Numbered from the stretch's first letter, positions 1 to 6,110 are shown. The stretch: 10,287 bases of DNA from Streptosporangiaceae bacterium (GCA_030045295.1 JASIGD010000100.1:1-10287), one strand, 5' to 3'. The notes: generated from the letters alone by a model not told the origin. Made by a program: numbers and translations.

Positions 1-45
1 GTCCCTATCGTGGCCGAGACTCCGATCGCCGCGGCAGGCGCCTAG
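1..45 (+). CDS. possible 3' end of a plus-strand gene (partial)
   Basis: Frame 1 is open from the left edge for 14 codons (ending in AETPIAAAGA) and stops at a TAG at 43-45. That TAG shares the palindrome CTAG with the stop codon of the minus-strand ATPase gene (42-44), so two genes would converge with overlapping stops, a common compact arrangement in actinomycetes. The segment is too short to identify a family and could be chance. Sequence to the left would settle it. Confidence 0.3.
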   Translation, partial: VPIVAETPIAAAGA

Positions 46-1226
46 ATGGGCTGCGACCGCAGGAACTTACCGAAGTGCGGAACCGTAAACGCGATCAGGC
101 CGCGCTCTGAGCTGTAGATCAGCCCCTTCTTGATCAGCGCGTCCCGCGCTGGGGACAGGCTCGACGGCTTGCGCCCGAGCTCGTCGGCGACGACCGACGT
201 CGGCACCGGCTCGTCGCCGGTAGCGGCCATGGCGCGCTTGTACTCACGTTCGGCCGGCGTGGCCCGCTCGTACCTGCTGCCGAAGAACCCGACGGCCAGT
301 TCCCCCTCCGCCTGGGGAGCCGCCACGCTGACATCGGCGACCGTCACCGGGCTCGACGCGGCCACGTCCCAGGTGACCTTCCCGTAAGCCTGGACGAAAT
401 AGGGGTAGCCGTCGGCCGCGGCGTACAGCGCGTCGAGCGCGTCGGCGGTGAAGGTCACGGCCTCGCGCTGCGCCGGGGCGAGCAGGGCGAGGTCGGCGGC
501 CTCCCGGTCCAGGCGGTCGATCCTCGTGTACCTGAACAGCCGCTCCGAGTAGCTCTTGCTGGCCGAGAGCACCGACGGCAGATGCGGCAGCCCGGCCCCC
601 ACGACGATGAGCGGGCCGCCGGTTTGCGACAGCTCATGGCAGGCGGCGCACAGCGCGGATACGTCGGCCGCGGGCACATCTTGCATCTCATCGACGAACA
701 GGGCGATTCCCACGCCGAGGTCAGCGGCGACAGAGGCGGCCTCCGCGAACAGCTCGGTAAGGTCCACCTCCAGGTCGCCGGAATCCGCCCGGCCACGTTG
801 AGCTGGCACGTCGATGCCCAGCATGACCGTGACCGACGATCCTTTGGGCGCCTTGGGGTCGCGCAGCGCGAACGCCTTGAGGACGCCGAGGAAATACTCG
901 ACCCGGTCCGGTGCCCGGTGCCGGGGCGCGAGTTCCCGTACCGCCATGTGCAGTGCCGCGGCCACCGGCCGCCTGATCGACTGGTCCGGCCTGGCCTCGA
1001 TCTTCCCGGTACCCCAGAGCCGCTGCAGGGCCATGGACCGAAACGTGTTCAGCAGTACCGTCTTGCCGACGCCGCGCAGCCCGGTGAGCACCAGGCTTCG
1101 TTCCGGCCGCCCGCGGGCGATCCGCTCGAGGACGACCTCGAACTGGCCGATCTCCCGGTCACGCCCGGCGAGCTCAGGCGGCCGCTGCCCCGCGCCGGGC
1201 GCGTAAGGATTGCGGACCGGATCCAT
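42..1226 (-). CDS. AAA ATPase, Orc1/Cdc6-like, with C-terminal winged helix
   Basis: A 394-residue soluble protein with the plan of an Orc1/Cdc6-like or archaeal-type AAA ATPase. Visible motifs are a Walker A GLRGVGKT (about 49-56), a hydrophobic Walker B ending FVDEMQD (about 177-183), a sensor-1 strand LIVVGAG (206-212), and a helical lid containing DGYPYFVQ (272-279). Residues 330-394 look like a winged helix-turn-helix. Such proteins bind and hydrolyse ATP and often act on DNA or as molecular switches, but the target here is unknown. The ATG at 1226 has no Shine-Dalgarno sequence. A -10-like TAGAGT (1240-1235) lies 8 bases upstream, so the transcript may be leaderless. A CTAG-rich inverted repeat lies just further upstream. 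Family assignment is firm; the biological role is not known. Confidence 0.88.
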   Translation of the reverse strand: MDPVRNPYAPGAGQRPPELAGRDREIGQFEVVLERIARGRPERSLVLTGLRGVGKTVLLNTFRSMALQRLWGTGKIEARPDQSIRRPVAAALHMAVRELAPRHRAPDRVEYFLGVLKAFALRDPKAPKGSSVTVMLGIDVPAQRGRADSGDLEVDLTELFAEAASVAADLGVGIALFVDEMQDVPAADVSALCAACHELSQTGGPLIVVGAGLPHLPSVLSASKSYSERLFRYTRIDRLDREAADLALLAPAQREAVTFTADALDALYAAADGYPYFVQAYGKVTWDVAASSPVTVADVSVAAPQAEGELAVGFFGSRYERATPAEREYKRAMAATGDEPVPTSVVADELGRKPSSLSPARDALIKKGLIYSSERGLIAFTVPHFGKFLRSQPI

Positions 1227-1249
1227 GGCATCGGACTCTATGGCCAGAT

Positions 1250-1275
1250 CTAGCCCAAACCCTAGATTTGGCTAG
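1250..1275. promoter_or_regulatory. imperfect inverted repeat with three CTAG sites upstream of the ATPase gene
   Basis: CTAG occurs at 1250-1253, 1262-1265 and 1272-1275. The outer copies form arms CTAGCCCAAA and TTTGGCTAG, which pair apart from one bulged base. The element ends 24 bases before the ATPase start codon, where an operator or activator site would lie. No binding protein can be named from sequence. Confidence 0.35.
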
Positions 1276-1278
1276 AAA

Positions 1279-1290
1279 GCCGTACTCGGC
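1279..1290 (-). terminator. weak hairpin downstream of the CtaG-like gene
   Basis: Read on the minus strand, a 4-bp stem GCCG/CGGC with loop AGTA is followed by TTTCT, 22 bases after the CtaG-like stop codon. The place is right for a terminator, but the stem is short, so this is only a candidate. Confidence 0.25.
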
Positions 1291-1311
1291 GTGTCGCGCC
1301 TCAAGGGTGCC

Positions 1312-2337
1312 TCAGTGATCATCCTGCTTGTTGAGGCGGGCGAGGTAGGCGTTATACGCGGCCAGGTGCTCGTCGTCGTCGACGCTCGCGGTATCGCTGG
1401 CCGGGGCCGTTCGCTGCGGAGCATCGCGGCTGTCGCCAGCCGCCTGATGGGCGCCGACCAGTGTGGCGAAATTCGCCCGGCGCGCAGCCTCGAGCCAGCC
1501 GAGTCCCCCGTCCGCGCGCGGTTCCCGGCTCCAGGCGAAGAACACCGTCATCAGGAGCACGAACATGATGCCGGCCCCGCCGACCCACATCACCGCGCCG
1601 CCTATGTGCACGTCATCAATCGGGCTCGGCGCCCAGCCCGGACGCCCCTGGGCGAGACCGGGAAACGGGTTGCTGCCTTCAGAGCCGAGCACGAGACCGG
1701 TGAACGCATCCACCGGCATGGCGATGAAGAGCAGGAAGATCCGGGTGGGGTACGAGACCCGCCACCGGATCGGCTCCCGCCCGAGCAGCGGCAGGAAATA
1801 CAGGTAGCCGGCGACCAGGTAAAGAGCGTGCTCACCCTGGTGGACGGCATCGTTGGACAGCACCAGGTTCATGAAGCCGGTCAGGTGCGTGCCCACGATC
1901 ACGGCGATGTAGAGCGCGACCGTGAACGGGGGCCAGGTGATAACGGCCACCGCGTGCGAGCGGAGCAGTTTCTTCGTCCAGGTGTGCAGCGGGTTCCGGC
2001 TCGCGTGCAGCAGCAGCGTGGCCGGCTGGCCGACGACGAGCATGGGCGGGGCGACCATGAGCAGCAGCAGGTGCTGCACCATGTGATCCCAGAACAGGAC
2101 GTCGTCGTAGCTGCCGATCCCGCTCTCGGTCGCGATCACCACGACCGCGAGACCGCCGAGGAACATCGCAGTCCGCCAGAGCGGCCACGGCCGCGCCGGG
2201 TGGCGCCGCCGCACCCGCAGCACGCCCCACAGGTACAGCCCGGCGGCTGTCACGGCAAGACCCGTCACGACCGGCGCGAACTGCCACCGGCCGACAGCCT
2301 CCACCAAGCTGAAGGGGGGCAACGCCGGGCTTCCCAT
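1312..2337 (-). CDS. ctaG: CtaG-type cytochrome c oxidase assembly membrane protein
   Basis: A 341-residue polytopic membrane protein of the caa3_CtaG family, which assists assembly of the heme-copper cytochrome oxidase and is thought to act in copper insertion. About seven hydrophobic segments fill residues 18-268. The family's conserved polar and histidine clusters are present: DHMVQH (84-89), HQGEH (166-170) and DDVHIGG (241-247). A hydrophilic tail of about 70 residues, rich in Ala, Asp and Arg, follows. Many actinobacterial CtaG domains are fused to CopD; this one stands alone. No oxidase subunit gene is in the window. The start is ATG at 2337, with no ribosome binding site but a -10 box TAATCT exactly 7 bases upstream, pointing to a leaderless mRNA. 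The symbol follows the family name and does not claim proven orthology with the Bacillus gene. Confidence 0.85.
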   Translation of the reverse strand: MGSPALPPFSLVEAVGRWQFAPVVTGLAVTAAGLYLWGVLRVRRRHPARPWPLWRTAMFLGGLAVVVIATESGIGSYDDVLFWDHMVQHLLLLMVAPPMLVVGQPATLLLHASRNPLHTWTKKLLRSHAVAVITWPPFTVALYIAVIVGTHLTGFMNLVLSNDAVHQGEHALYLVAGYLYFLPLLGREPIRWRVSYPTRIFLLFIAMPVDAFTGLVLGSEGSNPFPGLAQGRPGWAPSPIDDVHIGGAVMWVGGAGIMFVLLMTVFFAWSREPRADGGLGWLEAARRANFATLVGAHQAAGDSRDAPQRTAPASDTASVDDDEHLAAYNAYLARLNKQDDH

Positions 2338-2344
2338 GCCGCCG

Positions 2345-2350
2345 AGATTA
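2345..2350 (-). promoter_or_regulatory. -10 box of a probable leaderless promoter for the CtaG-like gene
   Basis: Minus-strand TAATCT fits TAnnnT and is followed by seven bases (CGGCGGC) and then the ATG. A start site about 7 bases after the -10 would fall on the ATG itself. No good -35 box is visible at the standard distance. Confidence 0.5.
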
Positions 2351-2463
2351 CTCGCCCGCGGTCAGGCCCGGCGAAAGGCGTCGTGTCCCGCGGACCCGGT
2401 TGGTGATCGGGTGGCCGATCGCGGGCCGGCGCCAGGGGGAGCGCCAGCGACGAGATGGGGGGC

Positions 2464-2736
2464 TCAGCCTCTTCGCCCAGGCTCGTCGTCGTCCAGCGCG
2501 TAAGGACCCGCGCGCCGCCGTCGTATCCAGCGCCGGCATGCCCGGACGGGATGGGCCAGTGATTGGAGCCAGTCGCGGTCGATTGAGCCGAACAAATCAA
2601 CTGGGAAACCCATCACACGCTGCGGCTCTTCGCCTTGCCTGGCGTGCGGATCCGTCCTTTCGCCCTGCCTGGCGTGCGGATCCGTCTTTATCGGTATGCC
2701 GAGGACCCGGTTTGGTTCATATCGATCGCCGGCCAT
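2464..2736 (-). CDS. small hypothetical protein with a tandem ten-residue repeat
   Basis: A 90-residue ORF with no family I recognise. Residues 18-27 and 28-37 are a tandem repeat (TDPHARQGER, then TDPHARQGEE), encoded by a 30-bp DNA duplication. Two related heptapeptides flank it, RVLGIPI (10-16) and RVMGFPV (40-46), giving a nearly symmetrical layout. The second half has a tryptophan-bearing stretch (IDRDWLQSLAHPV), an arginine cluster (RRWIRRRR, about 68-75) and an acidic end. I chose ATG 2736 because the extension to 2814 lacks support; upstream GTGGGG is a poor ribosome binding site. About two thirds of third positions are G or C, lower than in the neighbouring genes. The opposite strand is also open across the repeat (TTG at 2635 to 2823), so the coding strand is uncertain. 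Confidence 0.45.
   Translation of the reverse strand: MAGDRYEPNRVLGIPIKTDPHARQGERTDPHARQGEEPQRVMGFPVDLFGSIDRDWLQSLAHPVRACRRWIRRRRAGPYALDDDEPGRRG
2629..2688. repeat. two tandem copies of a 30-bp unit
   Basis: Bases 2629-2656 recur at 2659-2686 with a single mismatch (t at 2635, c at 2665), a period of exactly 30 bases. Each copy contains GGCGTGCGGATCCGTC. Because the period is a multiple of three, both overlapping reading frames stay open and repeat in peptide. It looks like a recent local duplication. Confidence 0.9.
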
Positions 2737-2823
2737 GGGCCCCACTTCGACGCAGTCGCGACTGACCTCGCAGACACTCGTTTTCAGGATGATGTGGTGG
2801 CGCAGATCCCGCAAGGTCTCTGA

Positions 2824-3891
2824 TCAAGAGGGCTGCCGCGACCGGACGCGCGGGTCAGGGCCACCCGGGCTGCGCCGGTCGGTCACGGCTCCCAGTTCGC
2901 CGTCTGCCCAGCGGACGAGAACGGTTTGGTGCTCGGCCTGAGCACCGCTTTGCGGGTCGACCTTGAAGCCGCCGAACAAGGTTGACGCTTCCAGGCCGGT
3001 GGCAGCGGCCCACAGGGCGCCCCGGTCCGTGCCGCCGGCCAGCCTCGCGCAGTGGGTCGCGAGCACGGCTCCCGCAACGGCCTGCGCCGCGGGGTAGTCC
3101 GGCAACAGCCCGCCGCGCTCGGCGTAGGCGCGGAGGAAGTCATCCTCCGACGGCCCGAGCGTGACCTCGTTCCTCCGGCCGGGGAACCACTGCGCAATCC
3201 CGAAGACACCCTCCGGGTCAGCCACGGCGCGGCCGAATTCGCGTACGCCGGCCGCTACGGCGCACACGTAACGCGGCGCGACCGGAAGCCGGAGCGCCTG
3301 GCCGGTCACCTCGGCGTCCTGCTCGAACTTTCCCGCGCTGAACAGGTCCCACTCCGGCGACGTGCCCGGAGGGGGGATCCGGTCATCAGCAAGGGCGCGT
3401 ACCGTGCGGATGCCGAGCGTGCGCGCGATCACTTCCGTACCGTCCGCCACCTGGCGGCCGAAACTGCCGGGCCCGGCTACGATGCACAGGTCACGCGGGC
3501 TGTCTTGCTCGTCGGCGAGCCGCTGCAGGAAGGGCTCCGCGTACCTGCCAGCCGGCGTCGGCACGGACACGACGTGGCCGGGATGCGCTCCTTCGACATC
3601 ATCGCCGGAACCGCCGTGGTTCCATACGAGCCAGCCCGACTCCGCGGCCAGGCGCCCGGCCGCCCGCATCAACTGGGTGGAGTACGGCCCGAGCAGGAGA
3701 TCGCAGCGGGCAGCCAGTTCCGGAAGGGCCGTTTCCAGCGTCCCCGGGTCACTGCGGTCGTCGTCCACCAGGACGTCTGCGGTGCCGTCCAGGTAACTCC
3801 ACGCCTCGAGCGCCCGGGCCGCCTGCTGCCCGAAGTACGCGAACCTGCCCGACAGCGAAAGGCAGGCCCCGATGCGCAGGCGACCCTTCAC
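2824..3891 (-). CDS. LivK-type ligand-binding protein without export signal
   Basis: A periplasmic-binding-protein fold of the branched-chain amino acid/amide class (Peripla_BP_6-like). Numbering from the GTG at 3900, recognisable features are an opening strand and ligand loop GACLSLSGRFAYFGQQ (11-26), VDDDRSDPGTLETAL (45-59), DLLLGPYSTQL (67-77) and the closing FGGFKVDPQSG (309-319). Start choice: AGGAGG at 3905-3900 is 8 bases before the GTG at 3891, so translation begins there (355 residues), not at the GTG at 3900, which overlaps the Shine-Dalgarno. The protein starts directly with the fold: it has no signal peptide, lipobox or Tat motif, and no permease or ATPase subunit is nearby. It may act in the cytoplasm as a ligand sensor, as AmiC does in Pseudomonas, but that is inference and the ligand is unknown. 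Confidence 0.85.
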   Translation of the reverse strand: MKGRLRIGACLSLSGRFAYFGQQAARALEAWSYLDGTADVLVDDDRSDPGTLETALPELAARCDLLLGPYSTQLMRAAGRLAAESGWLVWNHGGSGDDVEGAHPGHVVSVPTPAGRYAEPFLQRLADEQDSPRDLCIVAGPGSFGRQVADGTEVIARTLGIRTVRALADDRIPPPGTSPEWDLFSAGKFEQDAEVTGQALRLPVAPRYVCAVAAGVREFGRAVADPEGVFGIAQWFPGRRNEVTLGPSEDDFLRAYAERGGLLPDYPAAQAVAGAVLATHCARLAGGTDRGALWAAATGLEASTLFGGFKVDPQSGAQAEHQTVLVRWADGELGAVTDRRSPGGPDPRVRSRQPS

Positions 3892-3899
3892 GGCGTTCA

Positions 3900-3905
3900 C
3901 CTCCT
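3900..3905 (-). promoter_or_regulatory. ribosome binding site that sets the start of the binding-protein gene
   Basis: A perfect AGGAGG on the minus strand with an 8-base spacer to GTG 3891. It overlaps the alternative GTG at 3900-3898, so the upstream codon cannot be served by it. Confidence 0.75.
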
Positions 3906-3978
3906 ATCGACCTCGTACCGGAACTCGCGCCGGGCGGCCGCGACCGAATCCTCGGCTTCCAACGGGCGCGCCGCCGCT

Positions 3979-4203
3979 TCAGGCGGGCCTGCGCGGGGGA
4001 ACCGGCTCGGCCGGGACGGCGCGCCCGGCATCGGCGTCTTGGCGCGTGGCCGCCGCGGCCAGGGCGAGGGTGGCGTGCACCTGGGCTTCGGCCAGGATCA
4101 CCTGAGGCCGGACCTGTGCGTTGTTGTACGTATCACCGCCGCCGAGTGAGCGGGCCTTCGTTACCAGCCGCTCAGCTTCCGCGTAATGTTCCGAGCCGGT
4201 CAT
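3979..4203 (-). CDS. small helical hypothetical protein, actinomycete type
   Basis: A 74-residue protein beginning MTGSEHYAEAERLVTKA, then a polar stretch, then AEAQVHATLALAAAATRQ. Small proteins of this pattern (MTG.EHY.EAERL near the start, AQVHATLALAAA near the end) are familiar from Streptomyces and relatives, where they are annotated as hypothetical. It should form two amphipathic helices. No membrane segment or catalytic motif is visible, and the C-terminus is rich in Pro, Arg and Ala. The ATG at 4203 is preceded by GGAGGGG with good spacing. It lies 87 bases upstream of the binding-protein gene on the same strand, so the two may be cotranscribed. Function unknown. Confidence 0.75.
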   Translation of the reverse strand: MTGSEHYAEAERLVTKARSLGGGDTYNNAQVRPQVILAEAQVHATLALAAAATRQDADAGRAVPAEPVPPRRPA

Positions 4204-4221
4204 GTCCCCTCCAGTTGCCTA

Positions 4222-4245
4222 GGTATCCGGTAGTGGAGTGATACC
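4222..4245. promoter_or_regulatory. inverted repeat upstream of the 74-residue gene
   Basis: GGTATC (4222-4227) and GATACC (4240-4245) form a 6-bp inverted repeat with a 12-base centre, 19-42 bases before the ATG at 4203. It could be a regulator site or a leader hairpin. I could not place a clear -35/-10 pair around it. Confidence 0.3.
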
Positions 4246-4289
4246 GCCCGCGATTGCAGGCCGAACGTCGGGAGCCTATACGGGACGCG

Positions 4290-5015
4290 TCAGGGCGCCG
4301 CAGCCGGCTGACCGGGCGCGGGACTGGCGGAGGCCGAGGCCGAGGAAGTCGGCGTGGCGGAAGGCGTGGGACTGACAGGGCTGGTGGCGGCGGGCGTCGT
4401 GGCCGATACCGCCGGGGAGCTGCTGGCGCCGCTGGGTGTGGTGCTGGTGGCGGGCGCGTTCGTCGCGGGACCAGTCGTCCTGGCCGACGGGGACGGCGAC
4501 GGGCGGTGTGAGGCGGGGGTGCCGGTGACTCCGCCGCCAAAAGAGGTCCCATGGCCCGGTACGCCTTGGACCACGGCCGACAGCGGCTTGCCCGCGGCAT
4601 GCTCCAGCAGGGTGAGCGGGACAGCGCAGCCGATAAACGCCGCGACGATGAACGCGGCGGGACCGGCCCAGCGCCGACGCCGGCGTGACCCGTCATGCGC
4701 GGCGGCGGCGTGCGCCACCTCGGCATCCTCGTCGGGATGAAGCGGGCGGCCCCGGGCGCGGATGGCCTCGGCCCGGGCCGTGGCCACCCTGGCGGACCGG
4801 CGAAGACCCCGCTCGGCCCACCAGGAGATCGTCCCGGATAGCACGCTGCCGATCGCTATCCCGACGACCGTCCCGGCGACACCTATCAGGCTGCCCAGGA
4901 CCGTCGCCAGCACTGTCCCCGTGGTCGCGGCCGCGATAGCGGGCAGGTGGGAACGGAAGGTTTCCGACTTAGCCGGGCCGCTAACGGTTTCCGGCTTAAC
5001 AGAATTGCTGGTCAT
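4290..5015 (-). CDS. membrane protein with glycine-rich helical hairpin and Ser/Thr/Pro/Ala tail
   Basis: From the ATG at 5015 this is a 241-residue protein. After about 25 polar residues comes a hydrophobic, glycine-rich hairpin with segments such as GTVLATVLGSLIGVAGTVVG, then a basic and charged stretch (RGLRRSARVATARAEAIRAR), a third membrane segment (AAFIVAAFIGCAVPLTLL), and roughly 90 residues made almost wholly of Ser, Thr, Pro, Ala and Gly. By the positive-inside rule the tail is probably outside the cell, where such tails span the cell wall or carry O-glycans. I prefer the ATG at 5015, with CTGGAG just upstream, over the in-frame GTG at 5048, which has no ribosome binding site. The spacer of three bases is short. 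No enzyme motif or family is recognised. Confidence 0.75.
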   Translation of the reverse strand: MTSNSVKPETVSGPAKSETFRSHLPAIAAATTGTVLATVLGSLIGVAGTVVGIAIGSVLSGTISWWAERGLRRSARVATARAEAIRARGRPLHPDEDAEVAHAAAAHDGSRRRRRWAGPAAFIVAAFIGCAVPLTLLEHAAGKPLSAVVQGVPGHGTSFGGGVTGTPASHRPSPSPSARTTGPATNAPATSTTPSGASSSPAVSATTPAATSPVSPTPSATPTSSASASASPAPGQPAAAP

Positions 5016-5255
5016 GATCTCCAGGGGCGGGTCATGGCTCGGCAGCACTGCCGCGGCTGCCTACCGGCACGCTACCCGATGGCCTCCGGCGCCGTCGCAA
5101 GAACGCCGGAGACTCAGGCGGGAGAAATCTCACTATTGACAGCCGCCCGAGCCCGGCGTTCCGCGCGGTTCCGGGGAGTTGAGTGAGTGACCGGCTGCCT
5201 GGAAGACATCCGCAGCGGGTCAGCCTGCCTGTCCGCAGGTGAGCGGGCGTATCGG

Positions 5256-5310
5256 GGGCCGTAAGCCCGGAACGGCGCCAGGCGGCGTCTGTTGGTCTTC
5301 CTTTCTTCCC
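5256..5310 (+). terminator. two hairpins followed by a U-rich tract
   Basis: GGGC/GCCC (5256-5268) and GCGCC/GGCGT (5275-5288, with one G-T pair) are followed by a T-rich run beginning at 5289 (CTGTTGGTCTTCCTTTCTTC). This has the form of an intrinsic terminator for plus-strand transcription, although no plus-strand gene lies just upstream. It may protect the XRE operon from read-through, or end an unseen small RNA. Confidence 0.3.
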
Positions 5311-5401
5311 TCGCCCGTTCGCGCCGCCCGCCTTGCTCCCGTCTCGCGGCCTGCACGCCGCCGCGCGACCGGTTGATAGCGGGGCGAAAGTCAGCCCATG
5401 G

Positions 5402-5446
5402 AGTAAAGGTCGCTTGACATGTCTGATAGGTAAAGGTACCTTTACT
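5402..5446 (+). promoter_or_regulatory. promoter and operator of the XRE operon
   Basis: TTGACA (5414-5419) and TACCTT (5437-5442) are separated by 17 bases. The -10 lies inside the perfect 16-bp palindrome GTAAAGGTACCTTTAC (5430-5445). The nonamer AGTAAAGGT occurs at 5402-5410 and, inverted, at 5446-5438; a third near-copy, GGTAAAGGT, is at 5429-5437. Half-sites therefore flank the -35 and cover the -10, the layout expected of a repressor operator. The first gene of the operon encodes an XRE repressor, which is the natural candidate ligand. Confidence 0.7.
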
Positions 5447-5448
5447 TC

Positions 5449-5658
5449 ATGCGGAACCGGGTCCGGGAGCAGCGCACCCAGCGGGGCCTGTCGCAGGCCG
5501 AGCTGGCGGCGGCGCTGGGCGTGTCGCGACAGACGGTGATCTCCATCGAGAGCGGCCGGTACCTGCCGTCGCTGCCGCTGGCGTTCGCGATCGCGCGGTT
5601 CTTCGACCTGACGGTGGACAAGATGTTCGACCCGGAGGATGAGGAGGCGGGCGCATGA
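5449..5658 (+). CDS. short XRE-family helix-turn-helix transcriptional regulator
   Basis: A 69-residue protein that is almost entirely one Cro/CI-type DNA-binding domain. LSQAELAAALGVSRQTVISIESGRYLPSLPLAFAIARFF (about 14-52) covers the scaffold helix, the helix-turn-helix and the packing helices. This is the usual size of the YgzD-like minimal XRE proteins, which dimerise and bind palindromes. No ligand or protease domain is present. The start is the ATG at 5449, which has no ribosome binding site. The promoter places transcription initiation at or next to this A, so the mRNA is probably leaderless. The gene overlaps the following membrane-protein gene by ATGA and is probably translationally coupled to it. 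It likely represses its own promoter through the palindrome over the -10. Confidence 0.92.
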   Translation: MRNRVREQRTQRGLSQAELAAALGVSRQTVISIESGRYLPSLPLAFAIARFFDLTVDKMFDPEDEEAGA

Positions 5659-6110
5659 CGGGTTTCATTCCCCCGCGGCTGCGCAAGCCCGCGGGGGCCC
5701 TGCTGGCCGGGGCGGTGTTCGCGGTCGCGTGGCTGGTGCGCGGCGGACCGCTGTGGTGGGTCTCGATCTTGGCCGTGATCATGGCGGCCGTCCGCGCGGT
5801 CTCCTGGTACCGGATGGGCGGGGAGGACACCGACCAGGGCGCGCTGGCCGGGTCCCGGGCGGATGAGCGGCAGCAGCTGGTCAGCTTGCGGTCGCGGGCG
5901 CTGGCCTGCAACCTGGCGGCGATCGCCGCGTTCATCGGCCTGACGGTCGCGATCGCGGTCAGGGCCGCCTGGTGGTGGCCGTTCGTGGTCATCCTCGCGG
6001 TCACGGGCTTTGGCTACCTGCTCGGCTTGTCGAACTACGCTGCCGCCGAAGAGGACGCGGCGGATGATGCGGACGCCGGGCAGCCCGAGCGATCCCAGGT
6101 CCAGAGCTGA
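5655..6110 (+). CDS. four-helix membrane protein partnered with the XRE regulator
   Basis: A 151-residue integral membrane protein. Predicted segments lie at about 12-29, 32-50, 84-104 and 106-126, with a cytoplasmic-looking loop containing ADERQQLVSLRSRALA between the second and third. The acidic C-terminal tail (AAEEDAADDADAG) is soluble. The loop with its DERQ sequence followed by two helices resembles DUF2178-type proteins, which often sit beside a short XRE regulator, but that assignment is from memory of the pattern. The ATG at 5655 overlaps the stop of the regulator gene. Its function is unknown. It may be the effector controlled by the regulator, or a membrane sensor that sequesters it. 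Confidence 0.82.
   Translation: MTGFIPPRLRKPAGALLAGAVFAVAWLVRGGPLWWVSILAVIMAAVRAVSWYRMGGEDTDQGALAGSRADERQQLVSLRSRALACNLAAIAAFIGLTVAIAVRAAWWWPFVVILAVTGFGYLLGLSNYAAAEEDAADDADAGQPERSQVQS

Larger units (their letters stand above)
5016..5448. other. intergenic region between divergent transcription units
   Basis: About 430 bases with no convincing gene. Open frames exist on both strands (for example 5356-5114 minus, very Arg-rich), but none has a ribosome binding site or protein-like composition. The right end holds the XRE-operon promoter. The middle holds two small GC hairpins followed by a pyrimidine-rich stretch. The left end should hold the promoter for the membrane-protein gene, which I could not place; a TTGACA at 5136-5141 has no matching -10. 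Confidence 0.5.

Noticed and set aside
582..1253. 223-codon open frame on the plus strand opposite the ATPase gene
   Set aside because: It is antisense to a gene with clear AAA motifs, has no ribosome binding site, and its Arg/Pro/Gly-rich composition is typical of shadow frames in high-GC DNA.
3052..4149. 365-codon open frame on the plus strand opposite the binding-protein gene
   Set aside because: The minus strand has a family-like binding protein with a perfect ribosome binding site. The plus frame has no domain-like pattern.
5136..5164. TTGACA as a plus-strand promoter
   Set aside because: The hexamers 17-18 bases downstream (TTCCGC, TCCGCG) do not resemble a -10 box.
5114..5356. 80-codon minus-strand frame in the intergenic region
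   Set aside because: It is strongly Arg-rich and low in hydrophobic residues, with no ribosome binding site; probably chance in GC-rich DNA.
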